Source: Flabesymbios commensalis
Lineage: Eukaryota; Annelida; Polychaeta; Terebellida; Flabelligeridae
DNA: 64,000 nt
Assembly (NCBI GenBank): GCA_964017125.1
Contig: OZ024909.1
Coordinates: 75,087,673 to 75,151,672 of the forward strand
Reading direction: 5' to 3'
Shown one piece after another: positions 1 through 12,520 of the stretch. Position 1 is the first letter of the stretch, and each line of letters begins with the position of its first letter. The notes under the pieces are model-generated. The model was given only the letters and a program-made list of their open reading frames with translations, was not told the DNA's origin and made no database searches. The translations under genes were made by a program, and so were the position numbers.

Positions 1-1153
1 AGATATCAAATGACCCATAAACTAGGCCTAGGCCTATAAGCTTATATATTTTTTACCTTATGTGTATATTGATAGCTGATGATATAGGCTTAGGCTATTT
101 AAAATTATCAAGGATAATAGGCCTAATGGCTTAGTGTTGTGATCCTGATAGGCATATCTATGTCAAGAAAACAATTCAGTCTGATCCTAGCTATATTCTT
201 CAGTTTGCCGCCCTTGGCTTTTTGCCAAATTTCTGGATTGGTTATATATATTATGTGAAGTTTCAAATTTTGTTTAGGCACCTAATTTCGATTCACTAAA
301 ATGTCAAATTTACACTCACACCTCCTCTTTTGGAACGCAATTGATCTGCTCATTCAAGGATAAACTTTCAAACTATATTATTACCGTAAATAATGCGTAA
401 TATTAAAATGTAATAATGAGCGACATTGCCAATGATTAAATTTCTAGTTTAATGTTAACTAGGCCTAGATTTTGATTAAAAAAAACTAATTATAACAAGA
501 TGAGATTTATAAGCTTAATTCGAAAGATCTGACAGCCGGTGAGTAACTGTAGGCTATCTAGGGCCTTTTAAAGTCACTGCCAAAGTTTGGCTTGAAGTGG
601 ATCAGAGATCCAAGGGCGAGGTATCAGAATTCGAACCAGTGTATAATGATGAGTGTTGTCATTGAAATGGTGTTATTTTTTATCTTACAGTGAAGTTTCA
701 AATAGTGGAATTTTCTATGGGGACATGCCATTTTCCACATTTCCATGATAGGCATATTGAGCTCGTATACAACCATATAGATATTTTTCCTTTTTTACAA
801 ATATTAACATTATAAAGTAGGCCTAATAATGTAAAAATACCCACATTTTTTGTTTTACCCATATAAAAATGAGGACAGTCAATTTTTGTATTTTCCTGGC
901 AACATCCTTGCATTTTAATGCTAGATCCTCGAATCGTAGGCTATTCATTTTCATGTAAGCCGACAACGTTGAATGGATTAACTTTAAGCTGCTGAGTGAA
1001 CCCTAGCACCCGAAGGGTGCGGAGAGTGGGATTAAGGCATTCGAAGCTTGTATGAAAGCTTTCTCTTAGCCTATCCAAATATTTCATTAGTATATAATAC
1101 TCATTAGAAAATGTCTGGTTGGCAAGGGAGGCAAGGAACCTGGAGGATTAACT
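1..1153. other. AT-rich non-coding sequence with TAGGCCTA octamers
   Basis: No supported gene. The stretch is AT-rich and carries several copies of the octamer TAGGCCTA or its core AGGCCT (near 22-40, 118, 463, 820). The only open frames are short and overlap nothing recognisable. The octamer recurs through the window (1690-2300, 27840, 30907, 46265, 47600-48450), which suggests a lineage-wide composition feature or a dispersed repeat core. Confidence 0.6.
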
Positions 1154-1526
1154 TTAAAGGGACTGGCCCACGCTAAAATCATCAAAAAATCGGTGATTTC
1201 ATTTCGGGTTCTTAATATGACCATATGATGTAAACATGTACATAGACTAGAACTGCAATTTTTTATAATTTTTGTGCTGCGCATTCACCAGTTAGGCTAG
1301 ATATAGAGACGAAATTCCTGATTTCTAATTATTGACAACCATGTCAAAAATAGGAAATGCGGAAATTTCGTCTCTATATCTAGTCTAACTGATAAATGCG
1401 CAGCACAAAAATTATAAAAATTTGCAGTTCTAGTCTATGTACATGTTTACATCATATGGTCATATTAAGAACCCGAAATAAAATCACCGATTTTTTGATG
1501 ATTTTAGCCTGGGCCAGTCCCTTTAA
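1154..1526. mobile_element. TTAA-1 foldback MITE, copy a (piggyBac-type target)
   Basis: A 365-bp palindromic element lies between two TTAA sites (1154-1157 and 1523-1526). The two arms, about 165-180 bp each, start AGGGACTGGCCCA and end TGGGCCAGTCCCT and are near-perfect reverse complements. The centre is around 1330-1350. Copies b (35968-36341) and c (56076-56451) have the same ends and length, and a partial copy lies at 1993-2206. TTAA duplication plus short ends is typical of non-autonomous piggyBac-like elements; no transposase is present. The 65- and 89-residue frames here are arms of the palindrome, not genes. Confidence 0.88.
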
Positions 1527-1563
1527 GGAACGCACCATTATATATATCGGGGGGGGGGGGGCA

Positions 1564-1821
1564 TTAACCCTTTCAAGCCTGACTTTACAATGTCACCTTC
1601 ATCCACTACAAGCAAATTGCTGTCGCAATTCACGACTTGTAGTAGATGAAGATTATTTGAAGTGAGTGAAAAATTAAAGAAAATTGCCATGTAGGCCTAC
1701 TGGTTTTAAAACCAGTTTCATGGAAATTTTTATTCTAAAAGCCTTGCTTGTAGGAAAATGTAGTCTCTTTTCAGGGATGTAAAATGATGCTTTAATGCAT
1801 CGTGAGGACTTGAAGGGTTGA
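1564..1821 (+). mobile_element. TTAA-4 MITE, copy a
   Basis: This ~250-bp element begins TTAACCCTTTCAAGCC and ends AAGGGTTGA. Copies at 32358-32609 and, in reverse and enlarged by an insertion, at 23992-24657 share the same ends and the internal hairpin around CACTACAAG/CTTGTAGT. The right flank has decayed from TTAA to TTGA. It lies 38 bp after TTAA-1 copy a, separated by a G-run at about 1550-1560. The family is inferred from ends only; no coding capacity. Confidence 0.75.
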
Positions 1822-1992
1822 GAAATATGAAAACAAAGTTTGTTGCCACAAATATGAAAAGGACAAATATGTTGACCAGAATAAACCAGCAAATTTTAAC
1901 ATGTATACAAAACAAGAAAGGCATCCGATCTGATCTGATATTTCCGTTCTTCAATGAACAAAAAAGAAGTTTGTCTAACTTTTACCTCTAGC

Positions 1993-2206
1993 CTTGGACA
2001 AGCATGTCCAAAATGAGAAATACGATCATTTCGTCTCTATGTCTCCCTTTACTGGTAGGCCTAAATGCGCAGAACAAAAATATAAAAAAAACTTTTACAG
2101 TTCTAGTCTATGTTTAGGCCTACATCATATGGTCATATAAAGAAACCAAAATAAAATTAGGGCCTACCGATTTTTTTATTAGTTTAGCCAGATTGTGTCA
2201 CTTTAA
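1993..2206. mobile_element. TTAA-1 foldback MITE, decayed half copy
   Basis: The sequence matches the right half of the TTAA-1 element (TTCGTCTCTATGTCT, ATGCGCAG, AGTTCTAGTCTATG, CATCATATGGTCATAT) and finishes at TTAA 2203-2206. The left arm is missing and the remaining arm is clearly more diverged than in the three full copies, so this is probably an older insertion. Confidence 0.7.
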
Positions 2207-3105
2207 TTATACTAATTCATGTAATTATGGGGCCTATTGATTTTAAACTTTAACAGTGTTTATATAAACAATGTTAATAATGTTAATACGTGTAGGCCTA
2301 TGCCTAGAGGCTAGACTACTACAAAAAAGCTAGCAAAATTAGGGCTAGGCTATGCATATCATTATGGCTTATGCATATCATTAGTCTATTTTTCAGGTGG
2401 GCCCCTCCTACTAGTACACTATAGACTAGTCAAAAATGGTGGGGGCTATTCTCAGAAACTGAACGGCCTTGAAGGCGTGACCTTGGGTGCGAACTAGGTG
2501 ATAGAAAGGCAGTTTGGTCCTGATTTTTCACTATGTCAAGTATAAAAAGTAGCGACGCTAAAACACATCTCCCGAAGTAACATTATGCTTTATGTCGCTA
2601 TAAACATGACAGTCTAATAGGAATATTATCTCTTTTCATTCATATTATGTTTTTTTCACTCCGGAGAGATTGTATGTAGGCTAAAAACGACATTTATTCA
2701 ACACGGGAGCACAACTTTTAGGAGTGCTTTGTGTAAGTTGCCATGGTGGCACGTGTGACCTCGTCTGTTCAAAGCCAATCATGTTGCCGTCTTGCTGCGT
2801 GTCACACCATGCACTCGGGGTCACGAGGTCAACGCATGATAGACGCGTGGACATGTACTGTTTAGCTCATAAAATCTGTCATGTTCTTAAACTTTGTCTG
2901 CAATTTGCGTGCATATAATATGATTTTTTATGGTTTTCAGTGTTTCTATTTGCGGCTAAATATATATTAAAATACCCATTGGATTTGAAATGTTATGTTA
3001 TGACGCGATTCTGGCAAAAACGGGGATTTTCAAAGGGATGTCCCAACTTTTTGACATTAAATCAGTACATTGAAGTATAATCCCTTTGACAGCCCAGGCG
3101 TTGTT
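2207..3105. other. Unique non-coding sequence
   Basis: No repeat or gene recognised. A 64-residue open frame at 2724-2918 has no domain, is Cys/His-rich by composition only, and has no splice-site or codon-use support. TAGGCCTA-type motifs continue to about 2300. Confidence 0.5.
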
Positions 3106-6100
3106 ATGGTCTCACCACCCCAAATGCCAGTCCCATTGAAACACATGTAAACTGCCTCAATTCCGCAGGCCGATTTCACCATTTTTCACCCTATTAGATA
3201 TTTAGTGTGACATATCAGGATAAAGCTTGAGATGTCCTTGTTCGAAAACAGGCCCGCTATGGGTATGGTTACCAGACAGATTTTGAGCTACGCCCCCTAG
3301 AGTGTAAAAAAGTCAATACTGTTAAAATTGGACTATAATCCGTGCTCTCTTTCACAGAACAGACACACATCATTTTAACCCACTGTATCCCTGCGAGGTT
3401 ATCATGAAACAGTTATATCTGATATCCTTGACAAAGAAGATAACGTGGGCTTATTAAATATTCACAAAATTATTACTTCTTTGTATTTTATTTTGTTTCA
3501 ATAGAGGTTGGAACAGCCGCATTAAAAATATTTTGTGTGATGATTCCATCATTAGTAGACACCTCCCTGGATTTCGGCTTATTTAGGGTGGTGAGACCAT
3601 ATGTAGAGATATAATTTTCTTTGATTATTTTATTTCGGCCTGGTATGATGCTTGAAGGTGATCTGAACAATATAGTTTTTGAATTAGGCAAATATATTGA
3701 AAACTGTTGCCCTCGGAGCCCTTTGAATAATTATTGATATCATGAAAATCGGCCTGGTTTCCTTGAAAGTCGCATTGAATAAAACAGTTAAATGAAGTGG
3801 CTATTCCCGCCTCTATTTCGTCACACAAAGTCGTCATGGTTACCTTGTATTTCGAAAATTGTTGTTGAAATATGCCACACATATTAGAATGGACTGCTAT
3901 TAGTAGCATCCATACTTAAATTCACTATTTTTTATTTTTATTTGGGCCCATATGACAATCAAACTACCAACCAGGCATTTCATCTATGACTTATATCACC
4001 AAAACACGGCCTCTTCTGGTCTTTTCTAGACATGGTTATCACATTTATTCACCAATTATATACTTTCTAATCAAAACTATTACACTTAAAATGTTACAGC
4101 GATAGTAAAACTCAATACAATATAGATATCAAGCTGCAGATTTTTTATCAAGCAGCTGGAATATGTCAAGAAAGGACCAGAACATGCAAACCCCTTGTGT
4201 CTACTGATGGTCTCACCACCCCAAATGCCAGTCCCATTGAAACACATGTAAACTGCCTCAATTCCGCAGGCCGATTTCACCATTTTTCACCCTATTAGAT
4301 ATTTAGTGTGACATATCAGGATAAAGCTTGAGATGTCCTTGTTCGAAAACAGGCCCGCTATGGGTATGGTTACCAGACAGATTTTGAGCTACGCCCCCTA
4401 GAGTGTAAAAAAGTCAATACTGTTAAAATTGGGCTATAATCCGTGCTCTCTTTCACAGAACAGACACACATCATTTTAACCCACTGTATCCCTGCGAGGT
4501 TATCATGAAACAGTTATATCTGATATCCTTGACAAAGAAGATAACGTGGGCTTATTAAATATTCACAAAATTATTACTTCTTTGTATTTTATTTTGTTTC
4601 AATAGAGGTTGGAACAGCCGCATTAAAAATATTTTGTGTGATGATTCCATCATTAGTAGACACCTCCCTGGATTTCGGCTTATTTAGGGTGGTGAGACCA
4701 TATGTAGAGATATAATTTTCTTTGATTATTTTATTTCGGCCTGGTATGATGCTTGAAGGTGATCTGAACAATATAGTTTTTGAATTAGGCAAATATATTG
4801 AAAACTGTTGCCCTCGGAGCCCTTTGAATAATTATTGATATCATGAAAATCGGCCTGGTTTCCTTGAAAGTCGCATTGAATAAAACAATTACATGAAGTG
4901 GCTATTCCCGCCTCTATTTCGTCACACAAAGTCGTCATGGTTACCTTGTATTTCGAAAATTGTTGTTGAAATATGCCACACATATTAGAATGGACTGCTA
5001 TTAGTAGCATCCATACTTAAATTCACTATTTTTTATTTTTATTTGGGCCCATATGACAATCAAACTACCAACCAGGCATTTCATCTATGACTTATATCAC
5101 CAAAACACGGCCTCTTCTGGTCTTTTCTAGACATGGTTATCACATTTATTCACCAATTATATACTTTCTAATCAAAACTATTACACTTAAAATGTTACAG
5201 CGATAGTAAAACTCAATACAATATAGATATCAAGCTGCAGATTTTTTATCAAGCAGCTGGAATATGTCAAGAAAGGACCAGAACATGCAAACCCCTTGTG
5301 TCTACTGATGGTCTCACCACCCCAAATGCCAGTCCCATTGAAACACATGTAAACTGCCTCAATTCCGCAGGCCGATTTCACCATTTTTCACCCTATTAGA
5401 TATTTAGTGTGACATATCAGGATAAAGCTTGAGATGTCCTTGTTCGAAAACAGGCCCGCTATGGGTATGGTTACCAGACAGATTTTGAGCTACGCCCCCT
5501 AGAGTGTAAAAAAGTCAATACTGTTAAAATTGGGCTATAATCCGTGCTCTCTTTCACAGAACAGACACACATCATTTTAACCCACTGTATCCCTGCGAGG
5601 TTATCATGAAACAGTTATATCTGATATCCTTGACAAAGAAGATAACGTGGGCTTATTAAATATTCACAAAATTATTACTTCTTTGTATTTTATTTTGTTT
5701 CAATAGAGGTTGGAACAGCCGCATTAAAAATATTTTGTGTGATGATTCCATCATTAGTAGACACCTCCCTGGATTTCGGCTTATTTAGGGTGGTGAGACC
5801 ATATGTAGAGATATAATTTTCTTTGATTATTTTATTTCGGCCTGGTATGATGCTTGAAGGTGATCTGAACAATATAGTTTTTGAATTAGGCAAATATATT
5901 GAAAACTGTTGCCCTCGGAGCCCTTTGAATAATTATTGATATCATGAAAATCGGCCTGGTTTCCTTGAAAGTCGCATTGAATAAAACAGTTAAATGAAGT
6001 GGCTATTCCCGCCTCTATTTCGTCACACAAAGTCGTCATGGTTACCTTGTATTTCGAAAATTGTTGTTGAAATATGCCACACATATTAGAATGGACTGCT

Positions 6101-8968
6101 ATTAGTAGCATCCATACTTAAATTCACTATTTTTTATTTTTATTTGGGCCCATATGACAATCAAACTACCAACCAGGCATTTCATCTATGACTTATATCA
6201 CCAAAACACGGCCTCTTCTGGTCTTTTCTAGACATGGTTATCACATTTATTCACCAATTATATACTTTCTAATCAAAACTATTACACTTAAAATGTTACA
6301 GCGATAGTAAAACTCAATACAATATAGATATCAAGCTGCAGATTTTTTATCAAGCAGCTGGAATATGTCAAGAAAGGACCAGAACATGCAAACCCCTTGT
6401 GTCTACTGATGGTCTCACCACCCCAAATGCCAGTCCCATTGAAACACATGTGAACTGCCTCAATTCCGCAGGCCGATTTCACCATTTTTCACCCTATTAG
6501 ATATTTAGTGTGACATATCAGGATAAAGCTTGAGATGTCCTTGTTCGAAAACAGGCCCGCTATGGGTATGGTTACCAGACAGATTTTTGAGCTACGCCCC
6601 CTAGAGTGTAAAAAAGTCAATACTGTTAAAATTGGGCTATAATCCGTGCTCTCTTTCACAGAACAGACACACATCATTTTAACCCACTGTATCCCTGCGA
6701 GGTTATCATGAAACAGTTATATCTGATATCCTTGACAAAGAAGATAACGTGGGCTTATTAAATATTCACAAAATTATTACTTCTTTGTATTTTATTTTGT
6801 TTCAATAGAGGTTGGAACAGCCGCATTAAAAATATTTTGTGTGATGATTCCATCATTAGTAGACACCTCCCTGGATTTCGGCTTATTTAGGGTGGTGAGA
6901 CCATATGTAGAGATATAATTTTCTTTGATTATTTTATTTCGGCCTGGTATGATGCTTGAAGGTGATCTGAACAATATAGTTTTTGAATTAGGCAAATATA
7001 TTGAAAACTGTTGCCCTCGGAGCCCTTTGAATAATTATTGATATCATGAAAATCGGCCTGGTTTCCTTGAAAGTCGCATTGAATAAAACAGTTAAATGAA
7101 GTGGCTATTCCCGCCTCTATTTCGTCACACAAAGTCGTCATGGTTACCTTGTATTTCGAAAATTGTTGTTGAAATATGCCACACATATTAGAATGGACTG
7201 CTATTAGTAGCATCCATACTTAAATTCACTATTTTTTATTTTTATTTGGGCCCATATGACAATCAAACTACCAACCAGGCATTTCATCTATGACTTATAT
7301 CACCAAAACACGGCCTCTTCTGGTCTTTTCTAGACATGGTTATCACATTTATTCACCAATTATATACTTTCTAATCAAAACTATTACACTTAAAATGTTA
7401 CAGCGATAGTAAAACTCAATACAATATAGATATCAAGCTGCAGATTTTTTATCAAGCAGCTGGAATATGTCAAGAAAGGACCAGAACATGCAAACCCCTT
7501 GTGTCTACTGATGGTCTCACCACCCCAAATGCCAGTCCCATTGAAACACATGTAAACTGCCTCAATTCCGCAGGCCGATTTCACCATTTTTCACCCTATT
7601 AGATATTTAGTGTGACATATCAGGATAAAGCTTGAGATGTCCTTGTTCGAAAACAGGCCCGCTATGGGTATGGTTACCAGACAGATTTTGAGCTACGCCC
7701 CCTAGAGTGTAAAAAAGTCAATACTGTTAAAATTGGGCTATAATCCGTGCTCTCTTTCACAGAACAGACACACATCATTTTAACCCACTGTATCCCTGCG
7801 AGGTTATCATGAAACAGTTATATCTGATATCCTTGACAAAGAAGATAACGTGGGCTTATTAAATATTCACAAAATTATTACTTCTTTGTATTTTATTTTG
7901 TTTCAATAGAGGTTGGAACAGCCGCATTAAAAATATTTTGTGTGATGATTCCATCATTAGTAGACACCTCCCTGGATTTCGGCTTATTTAGGGTGGTGAG
8001 ACCATATGTAGAGATATAATTTTCTTTGATTATTTTATTTCGGCCTGGTATGATGCTTGAAGGTGATCTGAACAATATAGTTTTTGAATTAGGCAAATAT
8101 ATTGAAAACTGTTGCCCTCGGAGCCCTTTGAATAATTATTGATATCATGAAAATCGGCCTGGTTTCCTTGAAAGTCGCATTGAATAAAACAGTTAAATGA
8201 AGTGGCTATTCCCGCCTCTATTTCGTCACACAAAGTCGTCATGGTTACCTTGTATTTCGAAAATTGTTGTTGAAATATGCCACACATATTAGAATGGACT
8301 GCTATTAGTAGCATCCATACTTAAAGTCACTATTTTTTATTTTTATTTGGGCCCATATGACAATCAAACTACCAACCAGGCATTTCATCTATGACTTATA
8401 TCACCAAAACACGGCCTCTTCTGGTCTTTTCTAGACATGGTTATCACATTTATTCACCAATTATATACTTTCTAATCAAAACTATTACACTTAAAATGTT
8501 ACAGCGATAGTAAAACTCAATACAATATAGATATCAAGCTGCAGATTTTTTATCAAGCAGCTGGAATATGTCAAGAAAGGACCAGAACATGCAAACCCCT
8601 TGTGTCTACTGATGGTCTCACCACCCCAAATGCCAGTCCCATTGAAACACATGTAAACTGCCTCAATTCCGCAGGCCGATTTCACCATTTTTCACCCTAT
8701 TAGATATTTAGTGTGACATATCAGGATAAAGCTTGAGATGTCCTTGTTCGAAAACAGGCCCGCTATGGGTATGGTTACCAGGCAGATTTTGAGCTACGCC
8801 CCCTAGAGTGTAAAAAAGTCAATACTGTTAAAATTGGGCTATAATCCGTGCTCTCTTTCACAGAACAGACACACATCATTTTAACCCACTGTATCCCTGC
8901 GAGGTTATCATGAAACAGTTATATCTGATATCCTTGACAAAGAAGATAACGTGGGCTTATTAAATATT
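3106..8968. repeat. 1.10-kb tandem satellite array, left part (about 5.3 units)
   Basis: Head-to-tail copies repeat every 1101-1102 bp; equivalent points lie at 3488, 4589, 5690, 6792 and 7893. Copies differ by only a handful of substitutions or one-base indels. Each unit contains a ~490-bp segment bounded by GGTCTCACCACC and GGTGGTGAGACC (for example 3108-3599) and a ~610-bp spacer. So the unit looks like a terminal-inverted-repeat element plus flank that was amplified. Three small minus-strand frames (65, 67 and 94 residues) repeat in every unit but have no recognisable domain and are best taken as by-products. The array is cut at 8968 by the Academ-like element and resumes at 15469. Confidence 0.95.
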
Positions 8969-9410
8969 TAGTCCAGTAGCCAGCCTATACAAGCCCTATA
9001 TGAACCCAGAAACTGTTGGTACTATAAGGTTTTTTGATGATTTTGTATTGGTAAGGTGCTGTAGATATCAGATCCAGCTCTTGCCGGTGTGGCAACTCTG
9101 GGGAGAATTCGTGAACCGCATAAATCCAAAATGGCCGCCACTGAAACTAAGTCAAATTTTAAAACAGCAATAACTTTGGATGTAATTACACTAGAACGAT
9201 GATTTTGGGCTCTATGGATAGGTATTAGAACAAAGAATATCAATAATGTATTGAACTATACGTTCATGGTGGTATGGAGCGAAAATCTAATAAAATTTAC
9301 ATTTTGACTTTTCAAAAAAGCTGTCCGACTGTAATTTTCGGAAAAATTGTGCTAGGAATTTTATTTTCAGACATATATTGTACATACAATACAATCACAT
9401 TGTCCATACA
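8969..9410 (+). repeat. Left terminal inverted repeat of the Academ-like element
   Basis: It pairs with the reverse complement of about 15030-15468. The outer ~150 bp is well conserved (TAGTCCAG, ACTATAAGG, AGATCCAGCTCTTGCC, AAATCCAAAATGGC). The inner ~290 bp aligns more loosely, roughly three bases in four, through GATGATTTT, AAAATTGTGCT and ACAATACA. The motif AAAATGGCCGCC at about 9129 lies inside the repeat. Confidence 0.8.
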
Positions 9411-9489
9411 TCTTTTGTAAATACAATATATAATATATATGAGACAAACGATAAGTGGACACATCATATATTTATATATATATATATGG

Positions 9490-11835
9490 GAATTATTTGA
9501 ACGGAAATTATCTGAACGAAAGTGTCACTCAGGCTCATTCAGCTGATATGAAATGGCTTCTTACACTATTTGACACAGATTGTGACGAGTACCCTCTGGA
9601 GTGGTCTGGTTACATGACAGCATTAGCCAGGGATCATTATGTGACCTCTCCCAAACCATTCATCCCATTCGCATTTGGTCCAATGATCGATGCCCTTCAT
9701 TTCACCCTGATACAATAGTGACAACCTTGAACTACTGTAAAAATTACTTGCAGAGCTCGAGTATGAATAATGTACATATAACACTGGATATGCAACTGTA
9801 CATGGTTGCAATTCAAGTGAAGTGGTCAGACCCAGAGAAATGGGCAACACTTGTAATGCATCCAGGTAGGATGCACTGTGTTATGTCATTTCTCGGGTGT
9901 ATTAGTAAGCTAATGGGAGGATCTGGTCTCGATGAGCTGATCGGAGCAGCATTCAGCGGTTTGACGGGTATATTAAATGGGAAGAACTGGCCACGAGCTA
10001 TGCGTGCTTTATGTATGGTATGCACAGTCTTGTTTAGTGACTTCCTGTATAAAGAGGGAAGTATACCCACATTTGAAGATCTGTTTATCTTTCTTGAGAA
10101 GGCCTGCAAGACACCAACTGGGCAGCTGTGGGTGGATTGTCTCATCAGGCCAGCTCTGAGTGCACACATGTTTATTAGAGCTCAACGCGACTGGCTCCTG
10201 CATGTGCACTGTTTTGGGGAAACAAACTTATATACGCTATGGCAAATCTAAAGGTGGTCTCGTTGGCATCAGCCTCTCGGCTGAGCAGGTTGCATGCTGG
10301 GTTCTCTCTTATCCTCTGTGTCAGCGTGTATCTCAGGCCTTCGAGCTGATGTTTGAATCTACTGACAGTAAAGGTACAACATTGACTCCGGCTATTAAAC
10401 ACAAAGAGGAGGGATTTAAGAGGAGAAAGCTGGATGCTGCTGATAGAAATCCTATTCTACATGAGCTTTAAAAACACATCAATCCTCTTGGTGATCCATC
10501 ACTAGAGCTGATTAATATAGTGAATAGGAAGGTAGCTGATGACAGCACCAATGTCGCTGACACAGTGAATATCGGTGAGGAGATGACAAGAAATTTCGTC
10601 AACTCTTCACCTGAAGGTTTCCATAAAGCAATATCAGGGAAAATTAAAACAATGGAAACGATGAAAAGGGGAAAATAGTAGGAGATGCAATAATTTATTA
10701 CATGGAAGCACCTTTCATTCGTCTCCTAATTGTTGGTCAGAACAGAAACACAAGTCTTGTATCAGTATTTGAATATGAGCTTTGTGCAGTCCCCTTCTCT
10801 ATAATTGACGAATTTGGTTTTATTCGCAAAGGTAATAAGGCCAATGTTGTGAAAAAAACTGGCCACCATTTCAACTGAGCCCTGTCCTCCAAATAAAGTG
10901 ATCGTGGATGGAGGACAGTTAGTGTATCATATCGTCTGGCCGTGTAGTGGTACCATCTCTACAGTAGCCACTACAGTGTAATTCCTACTAAAACATTTTT
11001 TATGGGTATGGCAATGTCTCTGCTAAGGACCATGAGCGATCTCGCAGAGCCGGAGGTGCTGTTCCTGCTGAATACAACCATACGCTCACATCTCCTCTTC
11101 CAAACAGAGACATTATCATGAAAAGCAAAGCTAATAATAGACTTATCTCTCGTTTACTTTGCACATGTACAATGGACTCACATATTTTAATGGTTGGAGA
11201 AGATGAAGGTTTATTGAACGACGATGAGGCAATGTATTGATGATTAGCTACATGATCGAGGCCGTGAGAAATTGCAAGAGGGTCATTCGTATCATCAGTG
11301 ACGATACAAACGCAAACTACAACAAGGTGACTTTCCGGAATTATACTCTGTTGTTGGAGAGGAGACAGCCACACAATGCCATGAAGATTTATTGAGAACT
11401 GGACAGAACTTTTTTGTTGCTCTTTATGGTCAGCCAAAGTGCTCGAGTATGAATACGGTATATGATTTATACTAAGAAGAAGGGTAAACCACCCCTTGTG
11501 AAATCGCTGCCTCCCACTGATAAAAATCTGCTTCTGCAAATGCTGCGAGCACATTGTCAAGCATTATAGTGGAAGGCAGCAGATAAACAGAATGTCCCAT
11601 CACTTTGTATTAACTGAGTTTGGCTGGGAGTGGCTCAACAACGTCCCATCTTCTGTAATAGCAAGCGGACCGCCAGCACCTCCTGACCTAATGAAAATAG
11701 TAAGTTGTCAGTAAGGTTTCCGTGATCAGTGTCACAATCCGATGACAGCCAAACATGGGGACAGTGCAACTATCAATGATGCCGAAGAGGAACACACTGA
11801 TTTTGAAACTGATCTCCTGGGATATTAGATACCAT
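9490..11835 (+). pseudogene. Decayed Academ-like transposase/nuclease gene
   Basis: Translated plus-strand pieces match a multi-copy metazoan protein family that I recall as carrying an XPG/PIN-type nuclease. A 216-residue frame (9601-10251) contains HPDTI, DMQLY and the segment HPGRMHCVMSFLGC; the preceding 87-residue frame (9455-9718) overlaps it and holds the upstream part. Further on, different frames read IVDGGQLVYHI, YGNVSAKDHERSRR, RVIRIISDDTN and finally EFGWEWLNN and SGPPAPPDLM, then a remnant CHNPMT of the Cys-rich tail. The expected H-x-x-x-GCDT region is not seen, so there is also a deletion. Several stops and frame changes make it non-functional. The 186-residue minus-strand frame at 11000-11560 is antisense to this gene. 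Confidence 0.72.
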
Positions 11836-12520
11836 GTTTGACACAAACTTGCATAATAACATCGCATCATATATGCCGACAGATGGTTTGTAACATCCCA
11901 TCAGATACATATATTCTGCTGGTGAATTATTGTTTTCGGTGTTGGGACCCCCACATGTTACATGACCTTCAGAGTATTAGAAGCATGCCTAGAATTATCT
12001 ATGATATACCATTATTCTAGTCAAAAGGTTAAGTCATGAAAAATAAAAAAATACTTACTAGTCACTATTATGTTTTACACATTGGGGATAAGTGATTTAA
12101 TTATTGGAGCTGATAGCATTATTGTATTAATATGATGTACTAGTCAAGAGAGTGACAATAATGTGTTAAAATATCACACTATGACAACATGATGGACAAG
12201 TCATCGGAAAACTTAATAAATATAAATGATGTAATTAATGGACATTATCGTGTTGGTGAAGATGAAGAGAATGCCATCATCTATTGAAATGATGGACTAG
12301 TCAATATAGCGTACATATTAAAAATATTGGTTTGTGATGAAGAGAATGCCATCATCTTCTAAAATGAGTTGTTTTAAATGGAGAATACGCTGTTACCAGT
12401 GTTAAAATGATGGAATTGTCATTGACAATTGCTTTTTGTTTTTACATAGAAATAAGATATATTATACTATTATGCTAGTCGAAAGGTTAAAATACCACAC
12501 TATGATAATATGATGGACTA
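10180..12520 (+). repeat. Internal 2.34-kb tandem duplication, first copy
   Basis: Positions 10180-12520 recur at 12521-14860. The copies differ at fewer than about 15 sites in 2340 bp. The join at 12520/12521 shows only an AG microhomology. The unit covers the 3' two-thirds of the transposase gene plus ~700 bp of AT-rich trailer, in which the phrase GATGGACTAGTCA recurs several times. Confidence 0.95.

Noticed and set aside
3488-4283. Small frames of 67, 94 and 65 residues repeated in each satellite unit
   Set aside because: Repetition in identical DNA is not evidence of coding; no domains, and the frames persist only because units are nearly identical.
11000-11560. A 186-residue minus-strand frame, repeated at 13341-13901
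   Set aside because: It is antisense to the Academ-like gene, whose plus-strand pieces match the family; the second copy is just the tandem duplication.
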